Source: Rhodospirillaceae bacterium
GTDB lineage: Bacteria > Pseudomonadota > Alphaproteobacteria > DSM-16000 > Inquilinaceae
Direction: 5' to 3'
DNA length: 64,000 nucleotides
Assembly (NCBI GenBank): GCA_020638575.1
Contig: JACKIH010000003.1
Location: 2,337,501 to 2,401,500 of the forward strand
A program made the translations under genes and the position numbers. The notes beneath the pieces were generated by a model that did not search any database, had not been told where the DNA came from, and worked only from the letters and a program-made list of their open reading frames with translations. Below, in pieces: positions 1 to 7,191 of this stretch. The stretch's first letter is position 1. Each line of letters starts with the position of its first letter.

Positions 1-409
1 AGAGCGAGGGCAGGGCTCGCACCGCGAGGCTGACGCAGAGACCGGCCAGGAGTGCGACTGCCATGATCCACGCCAGGCGCGGCCAGACGATGCGTCCGTG
101 GTCGGCATAGTGCTGGCCGATCACCAGGCAGACGATCACCGCCAGCATCAGGCCGAGCGACGGCAGGCCCACCGCCCGGCCTTCAAGGGCGGGCGGGGCG
201 TCCGGCCCCCACCACCCCAGCACAAGGCCGATGAGCGCCGCGGTACCGTAGGCGCACAGCCCGAAGGCCATGGTAAGGACCATCTGGCGCGTCAGTTGCG
301 GCCAGACGATCCGCCCATGGCTGGCGTATTGGCGCCGGATGCCCAGGACCGCAACAACGGCGAACACGCCGATCAGAGCCGGGAGGTTGAGCAGAAGGTC
401 ATTCGCCAT
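1..409 (-). CDS. Small multi-pass membrane protein, partial (C-terminus beyond window)
   Basis: I do not recognise a named family. The reading frame runs from ATG at 409 down through base 1 without a stop. It has a hydrophobic segment, a polar loop reading RRQYASHGRIVWPQL, another hydrophobic segment, a short WWGPDAPP linker, then the same pattern again with the loop GQHYADHGRIVWPRL. It is therefore at least two tandem copies of a two-helix hairpin module. The downstream end lies outside the window. The neighbouring gene at 461-661 encodes one copy of the same module, 51 bases upstream in transcription order, so the two are probably co-transcribed. The ribosome binding site is weak (GGAA), so the start is tentative. 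Confidence 0.6.
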   Translation of the reverse strand, partial: MANDLLLNLPALIGVFAVVAVLGIRRQYASHGRIVWPQLTRQMVLTMAFGLCAYGTAALIGLVLGWWGPDAPPALEGRAVGLPSLGLMLAVIVCLVIGQHYADHGRIVWPRLAWIMAVALLAGLCVSLAVRALPSL

Positions 410-460
410 GCCGTTCCATCCCGCTACTTCCACCCGTTGGGAGCACGGCGCGCCCCCGGA

Positions 461-661
461 TCACCACCCGAGCCAATAGCGCAGGGCATGGACTGCGAGG
501 TTCGCACAGACACCGACCAGGATGGCCACCGCCATGATCCGCGCCAGCCGCGGCCAAACGATGCGCCCGTGGTCGGCGTATTGCCGCCCGATGACCAGGC
601 CGGTGATCACGATGACCACGCCGATCAGGGGCGAGCTGTCGACCGCCCATTGCCCAAGCAC
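461..661 (-). CDS. 66-residue membrane protein with the HGRIVWPRL module
   Basis: A longer upstream frame is open, but the best start is GTG at 661, preceded at 7 bases by AAGGAG. That gives 66 residues with two predicted membrane helices (about residues 11-25 and 43-58). They are separated by the charged loop GRQYADHGRIVWPRLAR. The loop and second helix nearly match the second module of the adjacent gene at 1-409, so the two are paralogues or products of module duplication. Function is unknown. Tandem small hydrophobic proteins could form a membrane complex, but nothing in the sequence shows a substrate. Confidence 0.55.
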   Translation of the reverse strand: MLGQWAVDSSPLIGVVIVITGLVIGRQYADHGRIVWPRLARIMAVAILVGVCANLAVHALRYWLGW

Positions 662-976
662 AGGCTGGCTCCTTGGTGGCCCTGCGATCCGTCCGGACAA
701 CGGCGCGCCGGGCGCGCGCCGACCGGTCCACGTCACAGGCGATGAGAGGCGAACTCTGCCGCCCGAGCGGCGGCGCATCGGCCGCGACGTTGCAAGGACT
801 AGCAGATGTTCATGTTATGTTCAAGACGCTGTCGGCAGCCAAAGCCGCGTCGACGACGGCGCGTCCTGAGGGTGGTGCCCGGCTCGGCCCTCGCGTTTGA
901 CTGCGCCCAGCCACAAGGCTGCGCGGGTGCCGGCAAACCCGCTACACTTCCCCCAAACGCAAATGGGGGGATCGCC
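662..976. other. Divergent intergenic region
   Basis: This 315-base stretch separates the leftward small membrane gene from the rightward SDR gene. Short open frames cross it, but none has a ribosome binding site and protein-like composition. It should hold promoters for both directions. I see no clear operator, repeat or RNA. Confidence 0.4.
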
Positions 977-1741
977 ATGGAGATCGACGGACTGGCCGCG
1001 GTGGTGACCGGCGGCGCCTCCGGCCTGGGGGCCGCCACCGCTCGCGCCCTCAGCGATGCCGGCGCCAAGGTGGCCGTGCTCGACCGCGACGAGGAGGCCG
1101 CCCGCGCCGTCGCCGACGACATCCAGGGCCTCGCGGTGGGCTGCGACGTGTCCGACGCCGACAGCATGACCGCTGCCATGGCGGTGGCCTCGGCCGCCCA
1201 CGGCCCGGCGCGCATCGCCGTGGCCTGCGCCGGCATCGCACCTGCCGCCCGCCTGATCGGCCGCGGCGGGGCGGAGCCGGCCGACGTGTTCGACAAGGTG
1301 ATCGCCGTCAACCTCACCGGCACCTTCCACCTGCTGCGCCTGGCGGCCGCGGAGATGGCGTTCGCCCCCACCCTCAACGAGGACGGCGAGCGCGGCGTCA
1401 TCGTCACCACCGCCTCCATCGCCGCCTATGAGGGCCAGATGGGGCAGATCGCCTACGCCGCCTCCAAGGGCGGCATCGCCTCGATCACCCTGCCGGCGGC
1501 GCGCGAGCTGGCGCGCTTCGGCGTGCGCGTGGCGTCGATCGCGCCGGGGCTGATGGCCACGCCGATGCTGCTGGGCATGCCAGATGCGGTACAGGAGAGC
1601 CTGAAGGCCACCACGGTGTTCCCCCGGCGCCTCGGCAAACCCACGGAATACGCCTGGATGGTACTGCAGATCGTGGAGAACCCGCTGATCAACGGCGAGG
1701 TGATCCGCCTCGACGGTGCCCTGCGCATGGCCCCGAAATAG
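977..1741 (+). CDS. Short-chain dehydrogenase/reductase, 3-hydroxyacyl-CoA dehydrogenase type 2-like
   Basis: The protein has 254 residues from ATG at 977, which follows a G-rich ribosome binding site (GGGGGG). The frame is open further upstream, but that sequence is not protein-like. Near the N-terminus it has the Rossmann motif TGGASGLG (NAD(H) binding), then the central NLTGTF segment. The active site shows a serine in TTASIAAYEG followed by YAASK, giving the Ser-Tyr-Lys triad. The C-terminal IAPGLMATPML and GEVIRLDGALRM resemble type II 3-hydroxyacyl-CoA dehydrogenases (HSD10-like), which oxidise branched or short 3-hydroxyacyl-CoA in the cytosol. The substrate is inferred from family resemblance only. 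The gene stands alone, with an EF-G-like gene 191 bases downstream. Confidence 0.85.
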   Translation: MEIDGLAAVVTGGASGLGAATARALSDAGAKVAVLDRDEEAARAVADDIQGLAVGCDVSDADSMTAAMAVASAAHGPARIAVACAGIAPAARLIGRGGAEPADVFDKVIAVNLTGTFHLLRLAAAEMAFAPTLNEDGERGVIVTTASIAAYEGQMGQIAYAASKGGIASITLPAARELARFGVRVASIAPGLMATPMLLGMPDAVQESLKATTVFPRRLGKPTEYAWMVLQIVENPLINGEVIRLDGALRMAPK

Positions 1742-1932
1742 TGCTGCCGGGGCGCGGGCGCGGGTGTCGCATCGGCGGCGATGGCGATATGATCGATGTC
1801 ATTTACCGGTAACGTTCGGCCGGTCCAGGGTTGCTGCCGCCTATCGCTGCGGCGGCCCAGACCACGCACGGGCGAAAGCAAAAGGGTAGTCCGCCGGCAC
1901 CCCGTTGCGGCTGCGGCGGCGAGAGGGAGACC

Positions 1933-3978
1933 ATGACAGAGCCAAACATGACCCATCCGGCAGGCCCCCGGTGCATCGCCCTGGTGGGGCCGCAAGGCGG
2001 TGGCAAGACGAGCCTCCTGGAGAGCATCCTCCACATCACCGGAGCAACCGGCCGCAAGGGCACCATCAAGGACGGAACGACGCTGGGCGACAGCTCGGAG
2101 GAGTCCAAGGCGCGCCTGATGAGCACGGAACTGGCGGTGGCGCAGACGGAGTTCCTGGGCGAGCCCTGGATCTTTCTGGACTGCCCCGGCTCGGTGGAGC
2201 TGTGGCAGGACACCGAAGGGGCGCTGATGGTGGCCGACGCCGCCGTCGTGGTGTGCGAGCCCGACCTGGAGCGCGCCATCGCGCTGATGCCGCTGCTGCG
2301 CTTCCTCGACGACCGCAAGATCCCCCACATGATCTTCGTCAACAAGCTGGACACGGCGCGCGTGCACATGCGCGACGTGATCGCGCTGTTCCAGGAATGC
2401 TCCTCGCGCCCGCTGCTGCTGCGCCAGGTGCCGATCCGCGACGAGCACGACCAGGTCCAGGGCTATGTCGACCTGGTGTCCGAACGCGCCTACCAGTACG
2501 AGGGCGCCAAGGCCTCCAGCCTCATCCAGATCCCCGACAGCGTGACGGCGCGCGAGCAGGAAGCCCGCCAGGAGCTGCTGGAGCACCTGGCCGATTTCGA
2601 CGACACGCTGCTGGAGCAGCTCCTGGAAGACGTGCAGCCGGGCCGCGAGGAGATCTACAACCAGATCACCAAGGACTTGGCCGACGACCTGATCGTGCCG
2701 GTGCTGATCGGCGCGGCGGAGGCCGACAGCGGCGTGCGGCGTCTGCTGAAGGCGTTGCGCCACGAGGTGCCGGGCGTCGCCCGCGTGGCCGAGCGCCTGG
2801 GCATCTCCAGCAGCGAGGCGACGGGGTTGGTGTTCCGCACGCTGCACGCCAGCCACACCGGCAAGCTCTCCTACACCCGCGTGCTGCACGGCAAGCTCAG
2901 CGACGGCCACGCGGTGGACGGCGAGAAGTTCAGCGGGCTCTTCCGCATCCAGGGGCTGGCGCCGACCAAGGTGCCCAGTGCCGAAGCGGGCGAAGTGGTG
3001 GCGCTGGGCCGCATGGACACCGTGGCCACCGGCGATCTCATCAAGGGGGGCCACCGCAGCCGCTTCGAAGGTTGGCCGAAGCCGCCGTCGCCGCTGTTCG
3101 CCGTCGCCGTGCATGCGGAAAACCGCAACGACGAGGTGAAGCTGACCGCGGCGGTGCAGAAGCTGCTGGACGAGGACGCCGCCCTTGCCTTCGGCCACGA
3201 TCCCGACCGCGGCGGGCTGGTGCTGGAAGGCCAGGGCGAGGTGCATGTGAACCTGGCGATCGAGCGGCTGCGGCGGCGCTTCAACGTCTCGGTGGTGACC
3301 AGCCCGGTGTCGGTCCCCTACAAGGAAACCATCCGCAAGGGCACCCACCAGCACGCCCGCTTCAAGCGGCAGACCGGCGGCCACGGCCAGTTCGGCGACG
3401 TGCATGTGGACATCGCCCCGCAGGATCGCGGCACCGGTTTCGCCTTCACCAGCGCCATCGTCGGCGGGGCGATCCCCAAGCAGTACATCCCCGGCGTGGA
3501 AGCCGGTGTGCGCGACTACATGGATCGCGGGCCGCTGGGCTTCCCGGTGGTCGATGTGGCGGTGACGCTGACCGACGGCCAGTTCCATACGGTCGACAGT
3601 TCCGACATGGCGTTCCGCACCGCCGCCCGCATGGCCATGCAGGAAGGCATGCCGAAATGCGAGCCGGTGCTGCTGGAACCGATCATGGAAGTGACGGTGC
3701 AGGTGCCGAGCGACTATACCGCCCGCGCCCAGCGCCTGCTCAGCGGCCGGCGTGCCCAGATCCTGGGTTTCGATGCGCGGCCCGGCTGGTCCGGCTGGGA
3801 CGAGGTGAAGGCCCACATGCCGCAATCGGAAATGCAGGACCTGATCATCGAGCTGCGCTCGCTCACGCTCGGCGTCGGCAGCTTCCTCGCCAGCTTCAGC
3901 CACCTGCAGGAACTGACGGGGCGCGAGGCCGACAAGGTGGTGGAACAGCGCCAGGCTGCCCTGGCGGCCGCCCAGTAG
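1933..3978 (+). CDS. EF-G-like translational GTPase
   Basis: The protein has 681 residues from ATG at 1933, preceded by GAGAGGGAGA. G-domain motifs: P-loop GPQGGGKT (19-26), DCPG (83-86, where classical EF-G has DTPG) and NKLD (137-140). After the GTPase come the beta-barrel domain II, the domain III/IV region and an EF-G C-terminal domain (around LLEPIMEVTVQVPSDY). At about 680 residues, with altered G1 and G3 motifs, it matches the paralogous EF-G-like group rather than housekeeping FusA. Members of that group are ribosome-associated GTPases of poorly defined role. There is no rpsL/rpsG/tuf context, which supports the paralogue assignment. A long open frame on the opposite strand is a codon-bias shadow. 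Confidence 0.85.
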   Translation: MTEPNMTHPAGPRCIALVGPQGGGKTSLLESILHITGATGRKGTIKDGTTLGDSSEESKARLMSTELAVAQTEFLGEPWIFLDCPGSVELWQDTEGALMVADAAVVVCEPDLERAIALMPLLRFLDDRKIPHMIFVNKLDTARVHMRDVIALFQECSSRPLLLRQVPIRDEHDQVQGYVDLVSERAYQYEGAKASSLIQIPDSVTAREQEARQELLEHLADFDDTLLEQLLEDVQPGREEIYNQITKDLADDLIVPVLIGAAEADSGVRRLLKALRHEVPGVARVAERLGISSSEATGLVFRTLHASHTGKLSYTRVLHGKLSDGHAVDGEKFSGLFRIQGLAPTKVPSAEAGEVVALGRMDTVATGDLIKGGHRSRFEGWPKPPSPLFAVAVHAENRNDEVKLTAAVQKLLDEDAALAFGHDPDRGGLVLEGQGEVHVNLAIERLRRRFNVSVVTSPVSVPYKETIRKGTHQHARFKRQTGGHGQFGDVHVDIAPQDRGTGFAFTSAIVGGAIPKQYIPGVEAGVRDYMDRGPLGFPVVDVAVTLTDGQFHTVDSSDMAFRTAARMAMQEGMPKCEPVLLEPIMEVTVQVPSDYTARAQRLLSGRRAQILGFDARPGWSGWDEVKAHMPQSEMQDLIIELRSLTLGVGSFLASFSHLQELTGREADKVVEQRQAALAAAQ

Positions 3979-4089
3979 GAGAAGTCGTAGGAGAACACCG
4001 CGGCGGCGGCTCCGCGCGGGCTGCCGCCGCGCACCACATATGAAGATTTGACAACTCTGGGGCGGTTTCCACCGCCATTCTCGTCGGTT

Positions 4090-4161
4090 CCAGCCCACAC
4101 CCCTGCCCGGCCGCCCAAACCATTGTAAAATATTGGGTGGCCGGGCGGGGGTGTGGGCTGG
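4090..4161. repeat. Palindromic repeat element, copy 1
   Basis: Arms 4090-4118 and 4133-4161 are inverted repeats of 29 bases with only two mismatches, around a 14-base AT-rich loop (ACCATTGTAAAATA). The arms read CCAGCCCACACCC outward and GGCCGGGCGGGGG on the other side. Flanks (CGGTTCCAG on the left, GCAGACTGAAC on the right) are shared with the copy at 20574-20696. It lies in the 347-base gap between the EF-G-like gene and dps, and could form a strong hairpin in either transcript. I see nothing else in that gap apart from the dps ribosome binding site. Confidence 0.85.
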
Positions 4162-4325
4162 TGCAGACTGAACAGGAAATGCGCTAGGAACGAGTTTCGC
4201 CCGATGGGGTTGTCGGCGGCAGTGGGCGCGGCCACGTGTGTACATGCCGCTCACAATGGAAGCGACCGGCGCCGGCAGGGCAGATCGCCGGGCGCGGTTG
4301 CTTATGACTGCAAGGAGAAGCGTCT

Positions 4326-4799
4326 ATGACCGACACGGTGAACATCGGCCTCGACCCCGAAGCCCGCCAGCAGACCGCCGATGCGTTGGCCAAGGTGCTG
4401 GCGGACACCTACACCCTCTACATCAAGGTGCAGGGCTTCCACTGGAACGTCACCGGCCCGCAGTTCAATGCGCTGCACAACATGTTCGAGGAGCAGTATA
4501 TCGACCTGCGCGATGCCGCCGACGAGATCGCCGAACGCATGCGCGCGCTGGGTGCGGCCTGCCCCGGCAGCTTCGCCCAGTTGCTGGAGCTGTCGGCGAT
4601 CAAGGAGCAGACGAGCGTGCCCTCCAGCACCGCCATGGTGAAGGAGCTGCTGGCCGACCACGAGACCGTCAGCCGCACCGCCAAGGCCGCTCTTCAGACC
4701 GCCGAACAGGCGGGCGACGACGCCAGCGGCGACATGATGGTCCAGCGTATGCAGGTGCACGACAAGACCGCCTGGATGCTGCGCGCCATGGTGTCTTGA
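4326..4799 (+). CDS. dps: Dps-family DNA-binding ferritin-like protein
   Basis: The protein has 157 residues, starting at ATG 4326 with AAGGAGAAG just upstream. The signature YTLYIKVQGFHWNVTGPQF near residue 40 carries the ferroxidase-site histidine, and FEEQYIDLRDAADEIAERM supplies the Asp and Glu ligands of the inter-subunit iron site. Length and all-helical composition fit Dps, which forms dodecamers that oxidise and store iron and protect DNA from peroxide. The N-terminal tail is short and not lysine-rich, so direct DNA binding may be weak. It is a single-gene unit with a strong palindromic terminator after it. Confidence 0.92.
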   Translation: MTDTVNIGLDPEARQQTADALAKVLADTYTLYIKVQGFHWNVTGPQFNALHNMFEEQYIDLRDAADEIAERMRALGAACPGSFAQLLELSAIKEQTSVPSSTAMVKELLADHETVSRTAKAALQTAEQAGDDASGDMMVQRMQVHDKTAWMLRAMVS

Positions 4800-4829
4800 C
4801 GGTGTCCTGACGGTCCGGTCGCGACGACC

Positions 4830-4849
4830 CATCGGCCCCGGGGCCGATG
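4830..4849. terminator. Perfect 20-base palindrome after dps
   Basis: CATCGGCCCCGGGGCCGATG is a perfect palindrome, 30 bases after the dps stop. There is no long U tract. Because it is self-complementary it could serve dps and the converging racemase gene that ends at 4955. Confidence 0.5.
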
Positions 4850-4954
4850 ATTGCGGACAAGGCGGCCCCCCTGCGGGGCCGTCATCCGTTTCGGGCGGTG
4901 CGATGATGGAGGCCGGCGCGGCTGACACGGGGGCCTCGGCCGGCCGGCAACGTG

Positions 4955-5986
4955 TCAGCGCGTCATCGGCCAGGTGTCGGCGAGGCGGTAGCCCTGCGGC
5001 CACGGATCGTCGGGGTCCAGCATGTGCTGGTGGGTGCCGGTGATCCAGGCGCGGCCGCTGATTTCCGGCCGGATGGCCGGGCGATCGCCGACCCGGGTTT
5101 CGCCGAGGATGGTGCCCTGGAACTCCGAGCCGATGATGGAGGTGCAGGTGAGGCGCTCGCCCACCGCCATCTGCCCGCGGGCATAGAGAATGGCCATGCG
5201 GGCGCTGACCGCGGTACCGGTGGGCGAACGGTCGATCTTGCCGGGCCGGATCGCCACCACCGACTTGGCCCGCAGCCCGGTGTCGCTGCGCGCGAGTGGT
5301 CCGGCGAACAGGCAGAAGGAGATGTGGGTACGGTCCGGCTGTTCGGGGTGCCGGAGGCCGAGCTGCCCGGTGGCCGCCTCGACGATGCGCACGCCGAGCT
5401 CCGCCAGGTCGCGGGCTTCCGGCTCTGCCAGCGTCAGGCCGAGGGCGGCAGCGTCCACCACCACGAAGCCGTCGCCGCCATAGGCCGTGTCCACCGTCAG
5501 CGTCGGCAGGCCGGGGACTTCCAGGGGCTGGTCCAACCGGTCGACGAAGGCCGGCACGTTTTCCACATGGATGGCCCGGGCCTTGCCCGCCGCACAATCC
5601 GCCCGCACGGCCACCAGCCCGCCGGGGGCTTCCAGCACTATGCGGGTGACCGGCTCCTGCATCGGCACGATGCCGGTGTCCAGCAGCACGGTGGCCACGC
5701 AGATGGAATTGGAGCCGGACATGGGCGGGGTGTCCTCCGGCTCCATGATGATGAAGCCCATCTGGGCGTCCGGGTGCCTGGGCGGCACCAGCAGGTTGAC
5801 GTGGCGGAAAACGCCGCCGCGCGGCTCGTTGAGCAGGAAGCGGCGGAGACCCTGGTCGGCGGCGATCCAGGCGCGCTGCGCCCACAGGGTATCGCCCGGC
5901 GGTGGCGCCACTCCGCCGACGATGACATCCCCCACCTCGCCTTCGGCATGGCAGGACACGGTGTGGATCAGGCGGGAGGTGCGCAT
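4955..5986 (-). CDS. Proline racemase / hydroxyproline epimerase-dehydratase superfamily protein
   Basis: The protein has 343 residues from ATG 5986. It has the family fold signatures HAEGEVGDVIVGG near the N-terminus, NEPRG, AYGGD and DRSPTGT. In proline racemase and 4-hydroxyproline epimerase two cysteines do acid/base chemistry, and in trans-3-hydroxyproline dehydratase the second is Thr. Here the first site is Ser90 (MSGSNSIC) and the second is Thr256 (DRSPTGT), so neither is Cys. Cys96 lies close by. This argues against racemase activity; dehydratase or other chemistry is possible. The gene starts 6 bases after an HTH gene in the same direction. The nearby aconitase X pair belongs to 3-hydroxyproline metabolism, which supports a hydroxyproline-related role. 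Confidence 0.8.
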   Translation of the reverse strand: MRTSRLIHTVSCHAEGEVGDVIVGGVAPPPGDTLWAQRAWIAADQGLRRFLLNEPRGGVFRHVNLLVPPRHPDAQMGFIIMEPEDTPPMSGSNSICVATVLLDTGIVPMQEPVTRIVLEAPGGLVAVRADCAAGKARAIHVENVPAFVDRLDQPLEVPGLPTLTVDTAYGGDGFVVVDAAALGLTLAEPEARDLAELGVRIVEAATGQLGLRHPEQPDRTHISFCLFAGPLARSDTGLRAKSVVAIRPGKIDRSPTGTAVSARMAILYARGQMAVGERLTCTSIIGSEFQGTILGETRVGDRPAIRPEISGRAWITGTHQHMLDPDDPWPQGYRLADTWPMTR

Positions 5987-5992
5987 GCGGAG

Positions 5993-6334
5993 CTATTTGG
6001 TGCGATCCGCCGCCGGCTCCTCGGTATCGCCCAGGCCGGTCAGCTGTACCGCGGGATGGCCGGGGAACTCCACCGACAGGGTGAGCTTGCCGCCCATGGC
6101 TTCCACATAGCTGCGCAAGGTAGAGAGCAGCAGGTCGGTGCGCTTTTCCATCTGCGCCACCGTGGCTTGGCGAATGCCCAGCGTTTCCGCAAGCTGGGTC
6201 TGCGTAAGCTGCTTGGCCTTCCGCAGCTCCTGAAGGGTCAGGTAGTCCTGCATCAGGCGCTCTGCACCCGCCTCGATCCGCGCGCGGCGATCAGGGGGAA
6301 GCTTGGCAAGGACTTCAGAAAGAGTGACTGCCAC
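5993..6334 (-). CDS. XRE-family helix-turn-helix protein (antitoxin-like, orphan)
   Basis: The protein has 113 residues from a GTG at 6334. The HTH core is LTLQELRKAKQLTQTQLAETLGIRQATVAQMEKR, followed by the C-terminal LSTLRSYVEAMGGKLTLSVEFPG, which typifies antitoxins of RelE/HigB-type modules and related XRE regulators. No RelE-like toxin gene adjoins it. The nearest is HigB, two genes upstream, which already has its own HigA. It ends 6 bases before the racemase-family start, so it may instead autoregulate and drive that gene. The role is inferred from fold only. Confidence 0.7.
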   Translation of the reverse strand: MAVTLSEVLAKLPPDRRARIEAGAERLMQDYLTLQELRKAKQLTQTQLAETLGIRQATVAQMEKRTDLLLSTLRSYVEAMGGKLTLSVEFPGHPAVQLTGLGDTEEPAADRTK

Positions 6335-6379
6335 TCAATCACCGATCTATTGTTAGATGACCACCAAAGAAAAAGTTAT

Positions 6380-6697
6380 CTATTGACCGACTGCATGATC
6401 GACAGACTGTTCCCAAGATTCACGTGTCGGTAAATCTTCAATAGATTCGCCGCCCTGCTTCACGGCCTGAACCAGATCGAAATTCGCCTGCAAGTTCATC
6501 CAGTATTGCGGAGTGCTGCCAAACCAATGGGCCAAGCGCAGTGCTGTATCGCCGGAAATGGACCGTTTCCCGGCAATGATCTGGCTGATCCGATTGGGGG
6601 GCACGCCGATCTGGCGGGCAAATTCCGTTTGCGAGATGCCAGATTCCTCAAGACTTTCTTCAAGGATCTCACCGGGATGGACAGCTCGCATAAACAT
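6380..6697 (-). CDS. higA: HigA-type antitoxin
   Basis: The protein has 105 residues from ATG 6697. The frame is open upstream, but that part overlaps higB. MRAVHPGEILEESLEESGIS is the classic HigA/VapI opening, followed by the HTH TEFARQIGVPPNRISQIIAGKRSIS and then LRLAHWFGSTPQYWMNLQANFDL. HigA proteins neutralise the HigB mRNA interferase and repress their own operon. The gene begins 10 bases after higB ends, which is the usual toxin-first order of hig loci. Confidence 0.88.
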   Translation of the reverse strand: MFMRAVHPGEILEESLEESGISQTEFARQIGVPPNRISQIIAGKRSISGDTALRLAHWFGSTPQYWMNLQANFDLVQAVKQGGESIEDLPTRESWEQSVDHAVGQ

Positions 6698-6707
6698 GGT
6701 GAACCCA

Positions 6708-6995
6708 TCATCTGTGATAGTCGACGATCTCCACGTCACTGGGGCCGGGTGCTCCCTCCGGCCAGACAAAGCAGACACGCCACTTTGCGTTGATCCGAAT
6801 GGAATACTGGCCTTCGCGATTGCCTTTCAGAGCCTCAAGTCGGTTCCCACGGTTCGTCCGCAGGTCATTCACATGCCTTGCCGCTTCTAAGTCCGACAGA
6901 CGCCGGTTCGCGCTATTCTCGATCTCTTGAAATCTCGACACGCGCCGACCATTGGCAAACGCTTCTGTATCTTTGTCTCTGAACCCCAGAATCAT
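6708..6995 (-). CDS. higB: HigB-type mRNA interferase toxin
   Basis: The protein has 95 residues, opening MILGFRDKDTEAFANGRRV and ending SDVEIVDYHR. The RelE/HigB features are present: an N-terminal FRDKDTE, the basic patch NRLEALKGNREGQYSIRIN, and KWRVCFVW before the C-terminal DVEIVDYH. HigB toxins cleave mRNA on the ribosome. The gene is complete and not frame-shifted, so the module is probably functional. The higBA pair is flanked by metabolic genes and is moderately less GC-rich than they are, consistent with lateral acquisition. Confidence 0.88.
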   Translation of the reverse strand: MILGFRDKDTEAFANGRRVSRFQEIENSANRRLSDLEAARHVNDLRTNRGNRLEALKGNREGQYSIRINAKWRVCFVWPEGAPGPSDVEIVDYHR

Positions 6996-7191
6996 ACCAA
7001 CATTTCCTCAGAGTTGGTTTGGTTATGGCATCCATTCTTAGTCTCCCTGGAAGCCTCTGGGGTCAATGAAGCCCGTCGCGATCACCGCCGCGCATCTCGA
7101 TGAAGCATTGCGATCTCATCGGTGGCATCACCTTTTCCGAAATGACGCGTGACGTCAAGCGTCATGCATGACTCACTCCAGAATAGAGTCC

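Noticed and set aside
1453..4254. A 933-residue open frame on the minus strand opposite the EF-G-like gene
   Set aside because: It is a codon-bias shadow in GC-rich DNA: low-complexity His/Ala/Gly/Arg-rich translation, no domain, and complete overlap with a strongly supported gene.
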